A DNA stretch of 64,000 nt from Palsa-343 sp036269135 (GTDB lineage: Bacteria > Acidobacteriota > Terriglobia > Terriglobales > Acidobacteriaceae). Below are positions 45,207 to 56,100 of this stretch, piece after piece. Numbering within the stretch: position 1 is the stretch's first letter; each line of letters starts with the position of its first letter. The notes below the pieces were generated by a model. The model saw nothing but the letters and a program-made list of their open reading frames with translations, searched no databases and was not told the origin of the DNA. The translations under genes were made by a program, and so were the position numbers. The stretch spans positions 1 through 64,000 of the forward strand of contig DATASQ010000030.1 in NCBI GenBank assembly GCA_036269135.1, in the 5' to 3' direction.

Positions 45207-48200
45207 ATGTGGATCGTCAGGATCGCGCTCACGCGGCCTTATACGTTTATTGTCCTCGCGCTGATCATCATGATCCTCAGCCCGGTCGTGATTCTGCGGA
45301 CGCCCACCGACATTTTGCCGGCGATCGACATTCCGGTGGTCGCGGTGTCCTGGACATACGCCGGGCTCAACCCTGAGGAGATGGAGGGGCGCGTCACGAC
45401 CGTGTTTGAGCGGGTACTGACGACAACTGTCGACAACATCGAGCATATCGAGTCCACTACGCTCAACGGAACGGCCGTGGTGAAGATCTACATGCAGCCC
45501 GGAGCCAGCATCGACCGCGCCAATGCTCAGGTGACAGCGGTCTCGCAGACCATCCTGCGTCAGCTGCCGGCGGGGTCGCTGCCGCCGCTGATTATCGACT
45601 ACAACGCATCGACGGTGCCGATTCTGCAGCTCGGCCTTTCGGGAAAAGGGCTGACTGAGCCACAGCTGAACGACATTGCGCTGAACTTCCTGCGCACGCA
45701 GCTGGTCACCGTGCCCGGAGCTTCGGTCCCGTTTCCTTATGGTGGCAAGCAGCGCCAGGTGATGGTGAACCTGAATCCCCGGCTGATGCAGGCGAAGGGA
45801 CTTTCGCCGAACGACGTGTTGACGGCGCTGGGTAATCAGAATCTGATTCTGCCCGGGGGCACGGCCAAGATCGGGCAGTTTGAGTACGACGTCGATCTGA
45901 ACTCCGATCTGCGGACGGTGCAGGCGTTCAACGATCTCCCCATCCGGCAGGTGGGGAACGCGATTATTGAACTGCGCGATGTGGCTACGGTCAGCGATGG
46001 CTTCGCGCCGCAGACGAACATTGTCCGCCAGGACGGGAAACGCGGCGCCCTGGTCAGCGTCCTCAAGGCCGGCGACGCCTCGACCATCGACGTAGTGAAG
46101 GGGATTCGGCAGCTGTTGCCGCGCGTGGAACAGACGCTGCCGCCGGAGCTGAAAATCCAGCCGCTGTCCGACCAGTCGATCTTCGTGCAAGGCTCCATCA
46201 ATGGGGTCATTCGCGAGGCGGTAATCGCGGCCGGGTTGACCGGGCTGATGATTCTGATCTTCCTCGGCAGCTGGCGCAGCACTCTGATCATTGCCGTGTC
46301 GATCCCGTTGTCGATCCTGACTTCGGTGATCATTCTGAGCTTCCTGCATCAGACGATCAACATTATGACGCTGGGCGGGCTCGCGCTGGCAGTGGGAATC
46401 CTGGTCGACGACGCCACCGTCACTATCGAGAATATCGAGCGGCACCTGGAAGAAGGCGCGGATCTGCATGAAGGGATCCTGCAGGGCGCGGCGCAGATCG
46501 CCATCCCCGCGTTCGTCTCCACGCTGTGTATCTGCATCGTCTTTCTTCCTATGTTCTTCCTGAGCGGCGTGGCGCGATTCCTGTTTGTGCCGCTGGCCGA
46601 GGCGGTCATCTTTGCGATGCTCGCCTCCTATATCTTCTCGCGAACGCTCGTGCCGACGCTTGCCATGTATCTGCTTCGGGCCCACGGGCCCGCACGATCG
46701 GCCCCACGGAACGTGTTCGGACGCTTCCAGTCAGGATTCGAGAGGACCTTCGGGGGGGTGCGCTCCTCATATTCGACGCTCCTCGCGCGCCTGATCGCGC
46801 GCCGCGCGTACTTCATTCCCGGATTTCTGGTCGTCTGCCTGCTGGCGTTTGCGCTCATTCCCTTTCTCGGGCAGGATTTCTTTCCCGCCACCGACAGCGG
46901 CCAGTTCACGCTGCACGTAAGGGCCAAGACCGGAACCCGCATCGAAGAGACGGCGCGGCTTGCTGATGAAGTGGAGAACAGCATCCGCGCGACGATACCG
47001 TCCAGCGAGATGGATAACATCCTGGACAATATCGGGCTGCCTTACAGCTCCCTGAACTACATCTATAACAGCTCCGGAGTTACCGGCGCGGCGGACGCCG
47101 ACATTCTGGTTTCGCTGAAGGCGAAGCATCATCTTACGGCGGACTACGTGCGTGAGCTGCGCGCCCAGCTGCCCGGTGAGTTTCCCGGCGTGACGTTTTA
47201 TTTCCTGCCGGCGGATATCGTGACGCAGACGCTCAACTTCGGTCTGCCGGCTCCCATCGATGTCCAGATCGACGGCACGGACATTATCGACAATCAGCGA
47301 GTAGCCGAGAAGATGCTGAGCGAGATGCGACACGTCCGCGGCATCACGGACCTGCGCATCCAGCAGCAATCCGATTACCCGAAGCTACACATCAACGTCG
47401 ATCGCACTCGGGCGTTGCAGGCCGGATATACGGAGCGCGATGTGGCAAACAGCATGCTGATCTCGCTGAGCGGCAGTTTTCAGGTGACGCCGATGTTCTA
47501 CCTGGATCCAAAGAATGGCGTCTCCTACAACCTTGTCACGCAAACGCCTCAGTACGACATTCAATCCGCCCAGGACCTCGCGAACATTCCCCTCAGCGGC
47601 GCCGGCCCCGGAGGAAACGGCATCCTGGCCGATGTGAGCAGCATTCAGCGGACGAGCGAACCGGTCTCGATCAACCACTACAACATCCGCCGCGTTGTAG
47701 ACCTCTACGGTGCGGTGCAGGATCGCGATCTGGGTGGAGCGGGCCGGGACGTGACGCGGATCGTCGATGCAAATCGCAAATTGCTGCCCCGTGGAAGCTT
47801 CGTTTCCGTGCGCGGCCAGTACGGCACCATGCGTAACTCGTATATCGAGCTGCTTGGAGGACTTACTTTTGCCATCGTTCTTGTATACCTGCTCATCGTT
47901 GTGAACTTTCAGTCGTGGCTGGATCCCTTCATTATCATCACGGCGCTGCCGGCGGCGCTGGCCGGAATTGTCCTGTTTCTGTTCTTCACCCACACCACAC
48001 TGAGCGTGCCCGCACTGATGGGGGCCATCATGTGCATGGGCGTAGCTACGGCTAACAGCATTCTGGTGGTGTCCTTTGCCAGGGAGCGCCTGCTGCACCA
48101 CGGCGACGCGATGACAGCGGCCCTGGAATCGGGCGCGACACGTTTCCGGCCGGTGATCATGACCGCGCTGGCGATGATTCTCGGAATGATCCCGATGGCG

Positions 48201-48386
48201 CTGGGCCTGGGCGACGGCGGCGAGCAAAATGCGCCCCTGGGCCGCGCCGTGATCGGCGGGCTGCTGTGCGCCACCATGGCTACGCTGGTATTTGTTCCTT
48301 CCGTTTTTGCGATGCTGCATGGCCGGCTCGCGTCAGCCGACGCGGAGCAGAGCCAAACCCGCGACCAATCCGTTTCTGCGGCGTGA
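45207..48386 (+). CDS. RND-family efflux pump, inner-membrane transporter
   Basis: A 1059-residue transporter of the hydrophobe/amphiphile efflux (AcrB) type: 12 membrane helices, two large periplasmic loops, an N-terminal tail MWIVRIALTRPYTFIV, and the proton-relay VDDATVTIENIERHLEEG segment with the Asp-Asp pair in helix 4. It exports drugs or toxic compounds using proton influx. Together with the adaptor and outer-membrane channel downstream it forms a complete tripartite pump. A divergent tetR gene and operator-like repeats precede it. Substrate cannot be told. Confidence 0.93.
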   Translation: MWIVRIALTRPYTFIVLALIIMILSPVVILRTPTDILPAIDIPVVAVSWTYAGLNPEEMEGRVTTVFERVLTTTVDNIEHIESTTLNGTAVVKIYMQPGASIDRANAQVTAVSQTILRQLPAGSLPPLIIDYNASTVPILQLGLSGKGLTEPQLNDIALNFLRTQLVTVPGASVPFPYGGKQRQVMVNLNPRLMQAKGLSPNDVLTALGNQNLILPGGTAKIGQFEYDVDLNSDLRTVQAFNDLPIRQVGNAIIELRDVATVSDGFAPQTNIVRQDGKRGALVSVLKAGDASTIDVVKGIRQLLPRVEQTLPPELKIQPLSDQSIFVQGSINGVIREAVIAAGLTGLMILIFLGSWRSTLIIAVSIPLSILTSVIILSFLHQTINIMTLGGLALAVGILVDDATVTIENIERHLEEGADLHEGILQGAAQIAIPAFVSTLCICIVFLPMFFLSGVARFLFVPLAEAVIFAMLASYIFSRTLVPTLAMYLLRAHGPARSAPRNVFGRFQSGFERTFGGVRSSYSTLLARLIARRAYFIPGFLVVCLLAFALIPFLGQDFFPATDSGQFTLHVRAKTGTRIEETARLADEVENSIRATIPSSEMDNILDNIGLPYSSLNYIYNSSGVTGAADADILVSLKAKHHLTADYVRELRAQLPGEFPGVTFYFLPADIVTQTLNFGLPAPIDVQIDGTDIIDNQRVAEKMLSEMRHVRGITDLRIQQQSDYPKLHINVDRTRALQAGYTERDVANSMLISLSGSFQVTPMFYLDPKNGVSYNLVTQTPQYDIQSAQDLANIPLSGAGPGGNGILADVSSIQRTSEPVSINHYNIRRVVDLYGAVQDRDLGGAGRDVTRIVDANRKLLPRGSFVSVRGQYGTMRNSYIELLGGLTFAIVLVYLLIVVNFQSWLDPFIIITALPAALAGIVLFLFFTHTTLSVPALMGAIMCMGVATANSILVVSFARERLLHHGDAMTAALESGATRFRPVIMTALAMILGMIPMALGLGDGGEQNAPLGRAVIGGLLCATMATLVFVPSVFAMLHGRLASADAEQSQTRDQSVSAA

Positions 48387-48412
48387 CCGCCTGATCTGAA
48401 CAGGAGAGACAC

Positions 48413-49645
48413 TTGGGCACCATCGATATCAATCCGAGCCAGAGTCAGCCCGATGAGGCGCAGCCTGCCCCCCCTCCCGCTCCCGACGCGCAGCGATCGA
48501 CTTGGTTATCGATCGTCGCGGTTATGGTCGCGGTCGTGCTGGGAGTCGCGATCTACTCAGGCATCCATCAGCGCGCCGCCGCGCAAACGCGGCTGGGTAT
48601 CGCTACCGAGCGCGCGGCAATTATGGCGGTTAGTGTTGTGCATCCGATGCCCCGCGCAAAGGCCCAGGAGATCGTTCTGCCGGGCTACACGCAGGCGTTC
48701 AGCGATACCCCCATATATGCTCGAACCAGCGGCTATCTGAAGCGCTGGTATTTCGACATTGGAGCGCATGTTGAGAAGGGCCAGCTCCTGGCCGAAATCG
48801 ATACGCCGGAGGTAGATCAGCAGCTGGATCAGGGTCGCGCGGATCTTAAGACCGCGCAGGCGAACGAGCAGCTGGCCGCCATCACCGCGACCCGCTGGCA
48901 GAATCTGCTGAAGACCAACAGCGTTTCCAGGCAGGAAACCGATCAGGCGGTCGGCAATCTGAATGCGCGCCAGGCAACCGTCGACTCGATGCTGGCGAAC
49001 GTGCACCGGCTGGAGCAGCTGCAGTCGTTCGAGAAGGTCTACGCGCCGTTCTCGGGCGTGATCATAGCGAGAAATACGGATATCGGCGCGCTGATCAACG
49101 CCGGGGCGGGCGGCGCGCCTCGGGAGCTGTTTCATATGGCGGCGGTGAACAGGCTGCGTGTCTATGTTGCCCTGCCGGAAGTCGATCTCAGGGCCGCACA
49201 GGACGGAGCGAAAGCAACTTTGACCCTGGATGAATTCCCCGGGGAGATATTTCAGGGCGTCCTCGTGCGCAACTCCGATGCGATCGATCTCGCTTCGCGC
49301 ACGCTGGATGTCGAGGTCGACGTAGACAACCCGGGCGATCGCATCAAGACCGGCGCGTATGCCTTTGTTCATCTGACTCTACCCGGCAAAGAGTCGGCCC
49401 GGGCGGAGTCACTCATCGTTCCCGCCAATACTCTGCTCTTTCGATCGGAAGGGCTGCGGGTAGGCGTTGTACGCAACCATCAGGCGCAGCTGGTTCCGAT
49501 CACCATTGGACGCGATTACGGATCGACGGTTGAGGTGATCGCCGGCCTCAGCCCGGGGGACGATGTGATCGTCAATCCCTCGGACTCTTTGACCAGCGGA
49601 ACAGCGGTTCATGTCAGCGAATCGAACAGTGCGGGCTCCCAATGA
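48413..49645 (+). CDS. RND pump periplasmic adaptor (membrane fusion protein)
   Basis: A 410-residue HlyD/AcrA-type adaptor with one N-terminal membrane helix (about 25-42). The lipoyl halves are GYLKRWYFDIGAHVEKGQLLAEID and FSGVIIARNTDIGALI, and a helical hairpin lies between them (about 130-200). The start is TTG with AGGAGAGAC upstream, 26 bases after the pump gene. It bridges the pump and the channel. Confidence 0.9.
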   Translation: MGTIDINPSQSQPDEAQPAPPPAPDAQRSTWLSIVAVMVAVVLGVAIYSGIHQRAAAQTRLGIATERAAIMAVSVVHPMPRAKAQEIVLPGYTQAFSDTPIYARTSGYLKRWYFDIGAHVEKGQLLAEIDTPEVDQQLDQGRADLKTAQANEQLAAITATRWQNLLKTNSVSRQETDQAVGNLNARQATVDSMLANVHRLEQLQSFEKVYAPFSGVIIARNTDIGALINAGAGGAPRELFHMAAVNRLRVYVALPEVDLRAAQDGAKATLTLDEFPGEIFQGVLVRNSDAIDLASRTLDVEVDVDNPGDRIKTGAYAFVHLTLPGKESARAESLIVPANTLLFRSEGLRVGVVRNHQAQLVPITIGRDYGSTVEVIAGLSPGDDVIVNPSDSLTSGTAVHVSESNSAGSQ

Positions 49646-51099
49646 GGATACGGTGGCGTTCGCTTCTGTTGAGCTGGGCGGTGCTGTCGCTCTCCGGCTG
49701 CATGGTTGGTCCCAGGTACTCAAGGCCTTCCACGCCGACGGCGCCGGCGTTCAAAGAGCAGGGACCCGTCTCGATGCGGCAGAGTGACGGCTGGAAAACC
49801 GCGCAGCCACGAGACCAGACGATGCGCGCAGACTGGTGGCGGATCTTTGGCGACCCGAAACTCAATAGCCTCGAGGACCAGGTGACGTCTGCTAACCAGG
49901 ATCTCAGGGTAGCCGAGGCGCGGCTCAGCGAATCGCGCGCTATGATTCGCTTCAACCGGTCAGGCTTGTTCCCAACCATCTCCGCATCGCCCAGCGTCGC
50001 CAACGAGCGACTCTCGGCCAACGAGCCTTATTTTCCGGCTGCGCAGGCGAACAATGGCACCGGTAATTACACCCTGCCCCTCGACTTGTCTTATGAGGTC
50101 GATTTGTGGGGACGCGTGCGTCGCACCGTGAATGCATCGCGCGAGGAGACCCAGGCCACAGGCGCCGATCTGGAAACGGCCCGGCTGAGCCTGCACGCCG
50201 AACTGGCGATCGACTACATCGAGTTATGCAGCGCCGACGCGCAGAAACAATTACTCGACGACACGGTAAAGGACTACACGGCCGCCCTCCGGCTGACGCG
50301 GAATCGCTATGAAGGAGGAGCCTCGCCGAAATCGGACGTGGCCCAGGCACAAACCCAGCTGGATCAGGCGAGGGTTCAGGATACCGACATCACAGTAGCC
50401 CGGGCCGAATTCGAACATGCCATCGCCACCCTGATTGGAAAGCCGCCCGCTCAGTTCACTCTGGCGCCGTCGCCGCAGCTCAGGTTGAATCTGCCGGTGA
50501 TCCCGGTCGGACTCCCTTCTGGTTTGCTGGAGCGCCGCCCGGACATCGCAGCCGGCGAGCGACGCATGGCCGAGGCCAACGACCAGATCGGCATCGCCCT
50601 TGCGGCCTATTTCCCCACACTCACCATCGCGGCCACCGGCGGTTTTCAGGGAACGACGGTGACCAACTGGCTGAACTGGCCAAGCCGTTTCTGGGCCGTG
50701 GGACCGGAATTGTCGGAGACTCTGTTTGACGCCGGTCGCCGGCATGCCGTCTCCGATGCAGCCCGCGCGAACTACGACGGAACCGTCGCAGCCTATCGGC
50801 AAACCGCGCTGAACGCCTTTCAGGAAGTCGAAGACAACCTGAGTTCTCTGCGCATTCTCGAAACCGAAGCCGGAGAACAACAGGAGGCTACCGCTTCCGC
50901 CGCAGACACGCTGCAGCTGTTCACGAATCGGTATGTTGGAGGCGTGGACAACTATCTGCAGGTGATCACTGCGCAAACCGTGCTTCTGGCCGACCAGCGC
51001 AATGATATCGACATCGAACGGCGGCGTATGGATGCCAGCGTCCTGCTGGTCAAGGCTGTTGGTGGAGGATGGGATCGTTCGCAATTGCCAAAATACTGA
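49642..51099 (+). CDS. Outer-membrane efflux channel (OprM/NodT-like lipoprotein)
   Basis: A 485-residue TolC-superfamily protein. A lipoprotein signal ends LSGC (Cys at about 20), followed by MVGPRYSRP, the standard NodT start. Two OEP repeats follow, with LDLSYEVDLWGRVRRTV and GLLERRPDIAAGERRM as family motifs. The ATG overlaps the adaptor stop (ATGA). It completes the pump. Confidence 0.92.
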   Translation: MRIRWRSLLLSWAVLSLSGCMVGPRYSRPSTPTAPAFKEQGPVSMRQSDGWKTAQPRDQTMRADWWRIFGDPKLNSLEDQVTSANQDLRVAEARLSESRAMIRFNRSGLFPTISASPSVANERLSANEPYFPAAQANNGTGNYTLPLDLSYEVDLWGRVRRTVNASREETQATGADLETARLSLHAELAIDYIELCSADAQKQLLDDTVKDYTAALRLTRNRYEGGASPKSDVAQAQTQLDQARVQDTDITVARAEFEHAIATLIGKPPAQFTLAPSPQLRLNLPVIPVGLPSGLLERRPDIAAGERRMAEANDQIGIALAAYFPTLTIAATGGFQGTTVTNWLNWPSRFWAVGPELSETLFDAGRRHAVSDAARANYDGTVAAYRQTALNAFQEVEDNLSSLRILETEAGEQQEATASAADTLQLFTNRYVGGVDNYLQVITAQTVLLADQRNDIDIERRRMDASVLLVKAVGGGWDRSQLPKY

Positions 51100-51463
51100 C
51101 CGGGGTCGCCGCCGTGGTCGAAGGCTCGCGGCCCTCGAGATCGTGGTTCATACAGCGGACTAACACCGGTATTTCGGCGCCTCTCTGCACTGGGCGACTT
51201 CTGATCGTCCAGACCGACGCACGTCTCCTGCAGCATCTCGACGGCTGCACTGTCCAGCTTGAGTACTGGCGCCCTGCCATCGCCGGCTCCTCGTAACTGC
51301 GCGTTAGCATAGTCCGATTCAACGAACCCCACAGGCAACGGACCGTCGATGCAGTATCCCCCCCGGATGGGGCATCGAAAATTGCCTAAAGTCTGTGCTG
51401 CATTCGGTCGCGTAATCAGCAATAGTGGACCCCTGGGCTGGATAGTCCATTCGGAGAGGCGCA
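51100..51463. other. Intergenic region after the pump operon
   Basis: 364 bases, nothing supported seen. It should contain the end of the pump transcript and the promoter of the following kinase gene. Confidence 0.45.
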
Positions 51464-52287
51464 ATGAATCAATTGCCAGATGATTGGCACAAGAGCTCCG
51501 GGGATGCACAAGCTTTGTTTCCGGGCTCGCTCGCAACCTGCCTGCACCCCACTATGGATGCGTCTTTGCTCGAAGCACTGCAGACGGAACTCACAGCGGC
51601 GCGGCGCTGCTGCGTGGCTGCGGATATGGCAGCGGCCATCGTTCATGAAATCGTGCAGCCGCTGACAGCTATGGTTACCAATGCGGACGCGGCCCTGCTC
51701 CACCTCTCGACCGACCGAGCGAACCTGGCGGTGCTAAGAACAATCCTCCAGCAGATTCAGCACGACGGTCAGGATGCATCGCGGACGATTCGTGGACTTC
51801 GAGCCCTTTTTAAGAGGCAGAGCCTGGACCCGGAACAGGTTGATCTTCCGTCGGTGGTCAGGGACGTGCTTCTGCGCCTGACTCCACAGATCAGCCGGCA
51901 TGCGGTTCACACCCATGTGTCTATGGACGCGAAGGTGCCCCCGGTGGCCGGTGACAACCTTCAGCTGCGCCAGGTTCTGACCAATCTGATCGCAAATGCC
52001 GTCGAGTCGATGCAGGAGAACGCGGAATGGCCGCGCGAACTGAGCGTCAGAGTTTCTAAAGAGAAAAGGATGGTGTTGACTGAGATCGCCGATCGCGGTC
52101 ACGGCATCACCGACTGTGAGGCCGTTTTCGACGCGGGCGTGACTACCAAAGAAATGGGGATGGGGATGGGCCTGCGCATCTGCCGAGCGATCATCGAAGC
52201 CCACAAAGGAAGGCTGTGGGCCCGACGTCGCCGCGACCACGGCACTGTTTTCACATTTTCGCTGCCGCTGGCAGAAAGGGCCGCGTG
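51464..52287 (+). CDS. Soluble sensor histidine kinase without a sensor domain
   Basis: About 274 residues: a dimerisation/His domain with AAAIVHEIVQPLTAMVTNAD (phospho-His at 61, FixL/NtrB-like), then the ATPase domain with N-box NLIANAVESM, a D-box in DRGHGI and a G-box in MGMGMGLRICRAI. No membrane helix, PAS or GAF domain precedes the His, so the input must come from another protein or from the short N-terminus. The stop overlaps the next gene's start (TGATG), so the cognate regulator is the FixJ-like protein downstream. Confidence 0.88.
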
Positions 52288-52902
52288 ATGGAGACCGGCG
52301 GTATGGTCTTTGTGGTGGACGACGATCTGCGAATTCGGGAGTCTCTGCAGAACCTGTTTCTGGCTGCCGGACACCAGGTCAGGACCTACGAGGATCCTGA
52401 AATATTTCTTGCTGCTCGCAAGCCGGATATGCCCTGCTGCGCACTCCTCGATCTGAACCTCGGAGCCGTCAACGGCCTGGATGTGCAGGCACGCCTGGGC
52501 CGCGATACGGCACTGCCGGTGATCTTCCTTACAGGATTCGCCGAGGTTCCGGCAGCGGTGCAGGCGATGCGAGCCGGCGCCTGTCATTTTCTTACGAAGC
52601 CAGTAATGCAGGACGAGCTGTTGCTCGCCGTCAACAGCGCCTTACAGCAGGCGGGCCGCGAACAGCAGCGGCGCCGCACCGAAGCGCAGACTCGCGGCAA
52701 CTACCTTACTCTGACTCCCCGCGAGCGGGATGTCCTGCCCTATATCGTGCGCGGCTTTCTCAATAAGCAGACCGCTTATGAACTGGGGACCAGTGAGATC
52801 ACGATCCGAATTCACCGGGGTCGCATCATGCACAAGATGAGAGCTGACTCGTTAGCACATCTGGTGCGCCTTGCCGCGCAGGTGGGAATTCCCCAGGACT
52901 GA
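52288..52902 (+). CDS. FixJ/NarL-type response regulator
   Basis: A 204-residue regulator. The receiver has acidic VVDDD, phospho-acceptor Asp55 in LLDLNLG, Thr in FLTGFAE and Lys in LTKPV. A LuxR-type HTH follows (LTPRERDVLPYIVRGFLNKQ, then GTSEITIRIHRGRIMHKM). FixJ family members usually activate transcription when phosphorylated. It overlaps the kinase gene by one base. Confidence 0.9.
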   Translation: METGGMVFVVDDDLRIRESLQNLFLAAGHQVRTYEDPEIFLAARKPDMPCCALLDLNLGAVNGLDVQARLGRDTALPVIFLTGFAEVPAAVQAMRAGACHFLTKPVMQDELLLAVNSALQQAGREQQRRRTEAQTRGNYLTLTPRERDVLPYIVRGFLNKQTAYELGTSEITIRIHRGRIMHKMRADSLAHLVRLAAQVGIPQD

Positions 52903-53125
52903 TCCTGTAATCCATTCAACAACCAATCCTTTGCCAGACGAGTGTGCGCTTTTCCGATGCAGAAGACGCCGCAATGTGCAATGCTTCTGATGACGGGACC
53001 CGCGTTGCTCTTATTCGGTCGAAGTTCCCGAGACGATGCTGAATCAGCAACCCCAGTGCGGCACAAGGCTCGGCGCGGATTCTCCCTGAATTAACCAAGC
53101 AGGCTGCTTCCTGGATCACCGAGTT

Positions 53126-56100
53126 ATGACGCTCGCGCACGACCGGCAGAGTCGTAAATCCCGTCTTGTTCGCATTGCGGGACAATTCTGCGTGGCCCCG
53201 GCAGCCGTGATTTATCTTGCTGCATTGCTGTCGCTGACCAGCGCTGCACAAACAGTCGGCTCCGCCCCGCTCGCCGATCAATATATCCGCACTGATTTTA
53301 CGGTCGACGACGGCCTGCCTGATAACGTGGTGAACGCGGTGGTTCAAACCGCGAACGGCCTGCTGTGGGTGGGAACCGGGGGAGGGCTCGCGAGTTTCGA
53401 CGGACGTGAATTCACCCGCGTCGATCTGAGCACCGCGGGATCCATGCCGCAGGGAGCGGTGCGTGCGCTGCTTGAGTCCAGCGACGGCGATCTGTGGGTC
53501 GGAACGGATGCCGGTATCGTATTGATCCCCAAAATGGCTCTGGACCGATTCAATCCAAAATTGCTGACCTTCTATCAGATCGGGCCTGAGAGCAACGAGG
53601 TTTACGAACTTGCCCAGACGCACCGGGGCGGCATATGGGCTGGGACCAGCCACGGTCTGTACAAGTTCGAAGGCGGCCGGTTCGTCCAGGTGATCGCGCT
53701 CGACGGAGTCTATCGCATAAGCGAAGCCCTGAACGGCAGCCTGTTGCTGATCGGCGGTGATGAATTTCTGGAATGGGATGGCCATCGCGTCATTCATCAT
53801 CCGGGACTGGCCGCCAGTCTCGGTATCCGCGACTCAGACATTTACCAGGTCTTCCAGGATCCCAGCGGAACAATGTGGTACGGAACTGACTTCGGACTGG
53901 TCCGTCGCGGAGCCCGGGTTCTGCCTCCGCTTGAACCATCGAGCTTTGCCAAAGCCAGCATTTTTCGGATTCGCCAGGACCGCACCGGTCAGATGTGGGT
54001 CACCAGCCGAGTGGGGCTTCTGCGCGTCGATGGAGATCGGCTGGAATCTCCCGCGCCGGGCCTCGGTGCGCGCGCGTTCTACGTAGGCCGCGACGGCGAG
54101 TTATGGCTGGGGACTAACGGGTCCGGTTTGGTCCATCTGCGACGACGGTTGTTTCGCATGTACACCACCGCCGACGGTCTGCCTACCAATAATGTAATGG
54201 CCCTTCTGCTGACTCATGATAAAAAGCTTTGGATCGGCAGCAACTGTGGGTTCTCGTCCTTTAACGGATATAGTTTCAAAGATTACCGCGAAAAAGATGG
54301 GCTCCTCAACACCTGCGTTTGGGCTCTGGCCGAGGACCACAACCATGATTTGTGGATCGGAACCTACGGCGGCGGCGCGTTCCGCATGCACGACGGGCAG
54401 TTTGTTCAGTACTCGAAGAAACAGGGGTTGGCGGACCGCATTGTGGTTCAAATCCTGGCTGCGCAGGACGGCACAATGTGGTTTGCCACGCCCGAGGGCC
54501 TGAGCCATCTGGAACACGGCCACTTTAGGAATTACACCGTTGCCGACGGGCTGTCGAGCAACCAGGTGTTGAGTATCCATCAGGATCGCGGCGGCAATTT
54601 GTGGGTAGCAACAAGGACTGGACTCGACCGCTTTGTCGACGGACATTTTCAGACCTTCCCCCGAGCCAGGGCAGCCAGCGGGCACTTTCCAACCTCCCTC
54701 TTCGAGGACTCACTCGGGAACCTCTATGCTGCGGAATCTCTGAGCGGAATTGGTCGGATCGAAGGAGATCAGCTTATCGACGCGAACGATGATCTGAATG
54801 TTCTGGATGTAATTGAGGCTCCCCAGCATGATCTCTGGTTTGCAAGTAAGAACGGGATCGTGCGCATACGGCGTGACAATCTGATGCATAGCGTGCAAAA
54901 TCGCGACGAACCGCTTGATTATCAAATCTTCGACCGGTCGGATGGGCTGGCTTCGACCCAATGCAGTGACGGCATGCCCAACATAGCACTGACTCCGGAC
55001 GGTAAACTTTGGGTCGCTACGGTCAAGGGCCTCGCGATGGTCGAACTCACCCAGGTGCCGCTGGCAACGCGGCCCCCTAAGGTGTTTGTCGGCGGAATCA
55101 CCGTGGGAAACAGGAAACAGTCTGCCGGCGACGAGCTGACCCTGCCTGCCGGAACTCATCACTTTGAGTTGTCTTTGGAAGCAGTGGATCTGGCCTCGCC
55201 CGAAAAGGTTCGCATTCAGTATCGGTTGGACGGGGTGGATCCGTTCTGGCTGGATGCCGGACCTTCTCGAACGGCAGTCTATTCGAATCTGCCCCCGGGG
55301 ACGCATAATTTTCACGTTCGTGCCTGCGCAAGTAGTGGCGTATGGGACCGTACCGGCATCATCTACAAGGTCACGCAGCAACCTTATTTTTACCAGACGA
55401 CCTGGTTTCTGCTGGTGACGACAGCGATCGCCCTACTTCTTCTTTCCGGTATTTACCTTCTGCGTTTACGGCACGTCCTGCGTCTGGCGCAGATGCGGAT
55501 GGACGAGCGCATGGTGGAACGTGAAAGAATTGCGCAGGATCTACACGATACGCTCCTGCAGGGTGTCTTAATGGCTTCCATGCAACTGGATCTGGCCGAA
55601 GATCGTATCTCAGAGGAGTCGGCTGCCAAGCCGCTGGTTCAGCGCGTGCTGCAAATGTTGCGGAAGTTAACAGAAGAGGGACGAATTGCATTGCGCGGAT
55701 TGCGCACGCAGGATAGCGCCAGCGGAGATCTGGCGATTGCTCTGTTGCGTGTCCACCAGGAAGTTCCGGCAGATGAGAAGGTTGGTTTTTCCGTCATTGC
55801 CCCGAACGTCCCCTGTATCCTTCGCCAGACGATTCGCGACGAGGTGTACCGCATCGGCCGCGAGGCGTTGCTGAACGCCTTTCACCACGCGAAAGCCAAA
55901 AGTATCGAGGTGGAGATCGAATATAGCCCCTCCATTCTCCGCCTGGTGGTTCGCGACGACGGAGAGGGTATCGATCCTCGGGTACTACAATCCGGCCGTG
56001 AAGGACACTGGGGTCTGCAGGGAATGCAGGAACGCGCCGAACGCATCGGCGCTCATCTGCGGCTCAGGAGCCGCCTCGGGGCGGGCACCGAGTTCGAGCT

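Noticed and set aside
45204..46685. Minus-strand frame of 493 codons
   Set aside because: Antisense shadow of the RND transporter; composition is Arg/Gln/His-rich and no start signal fits.
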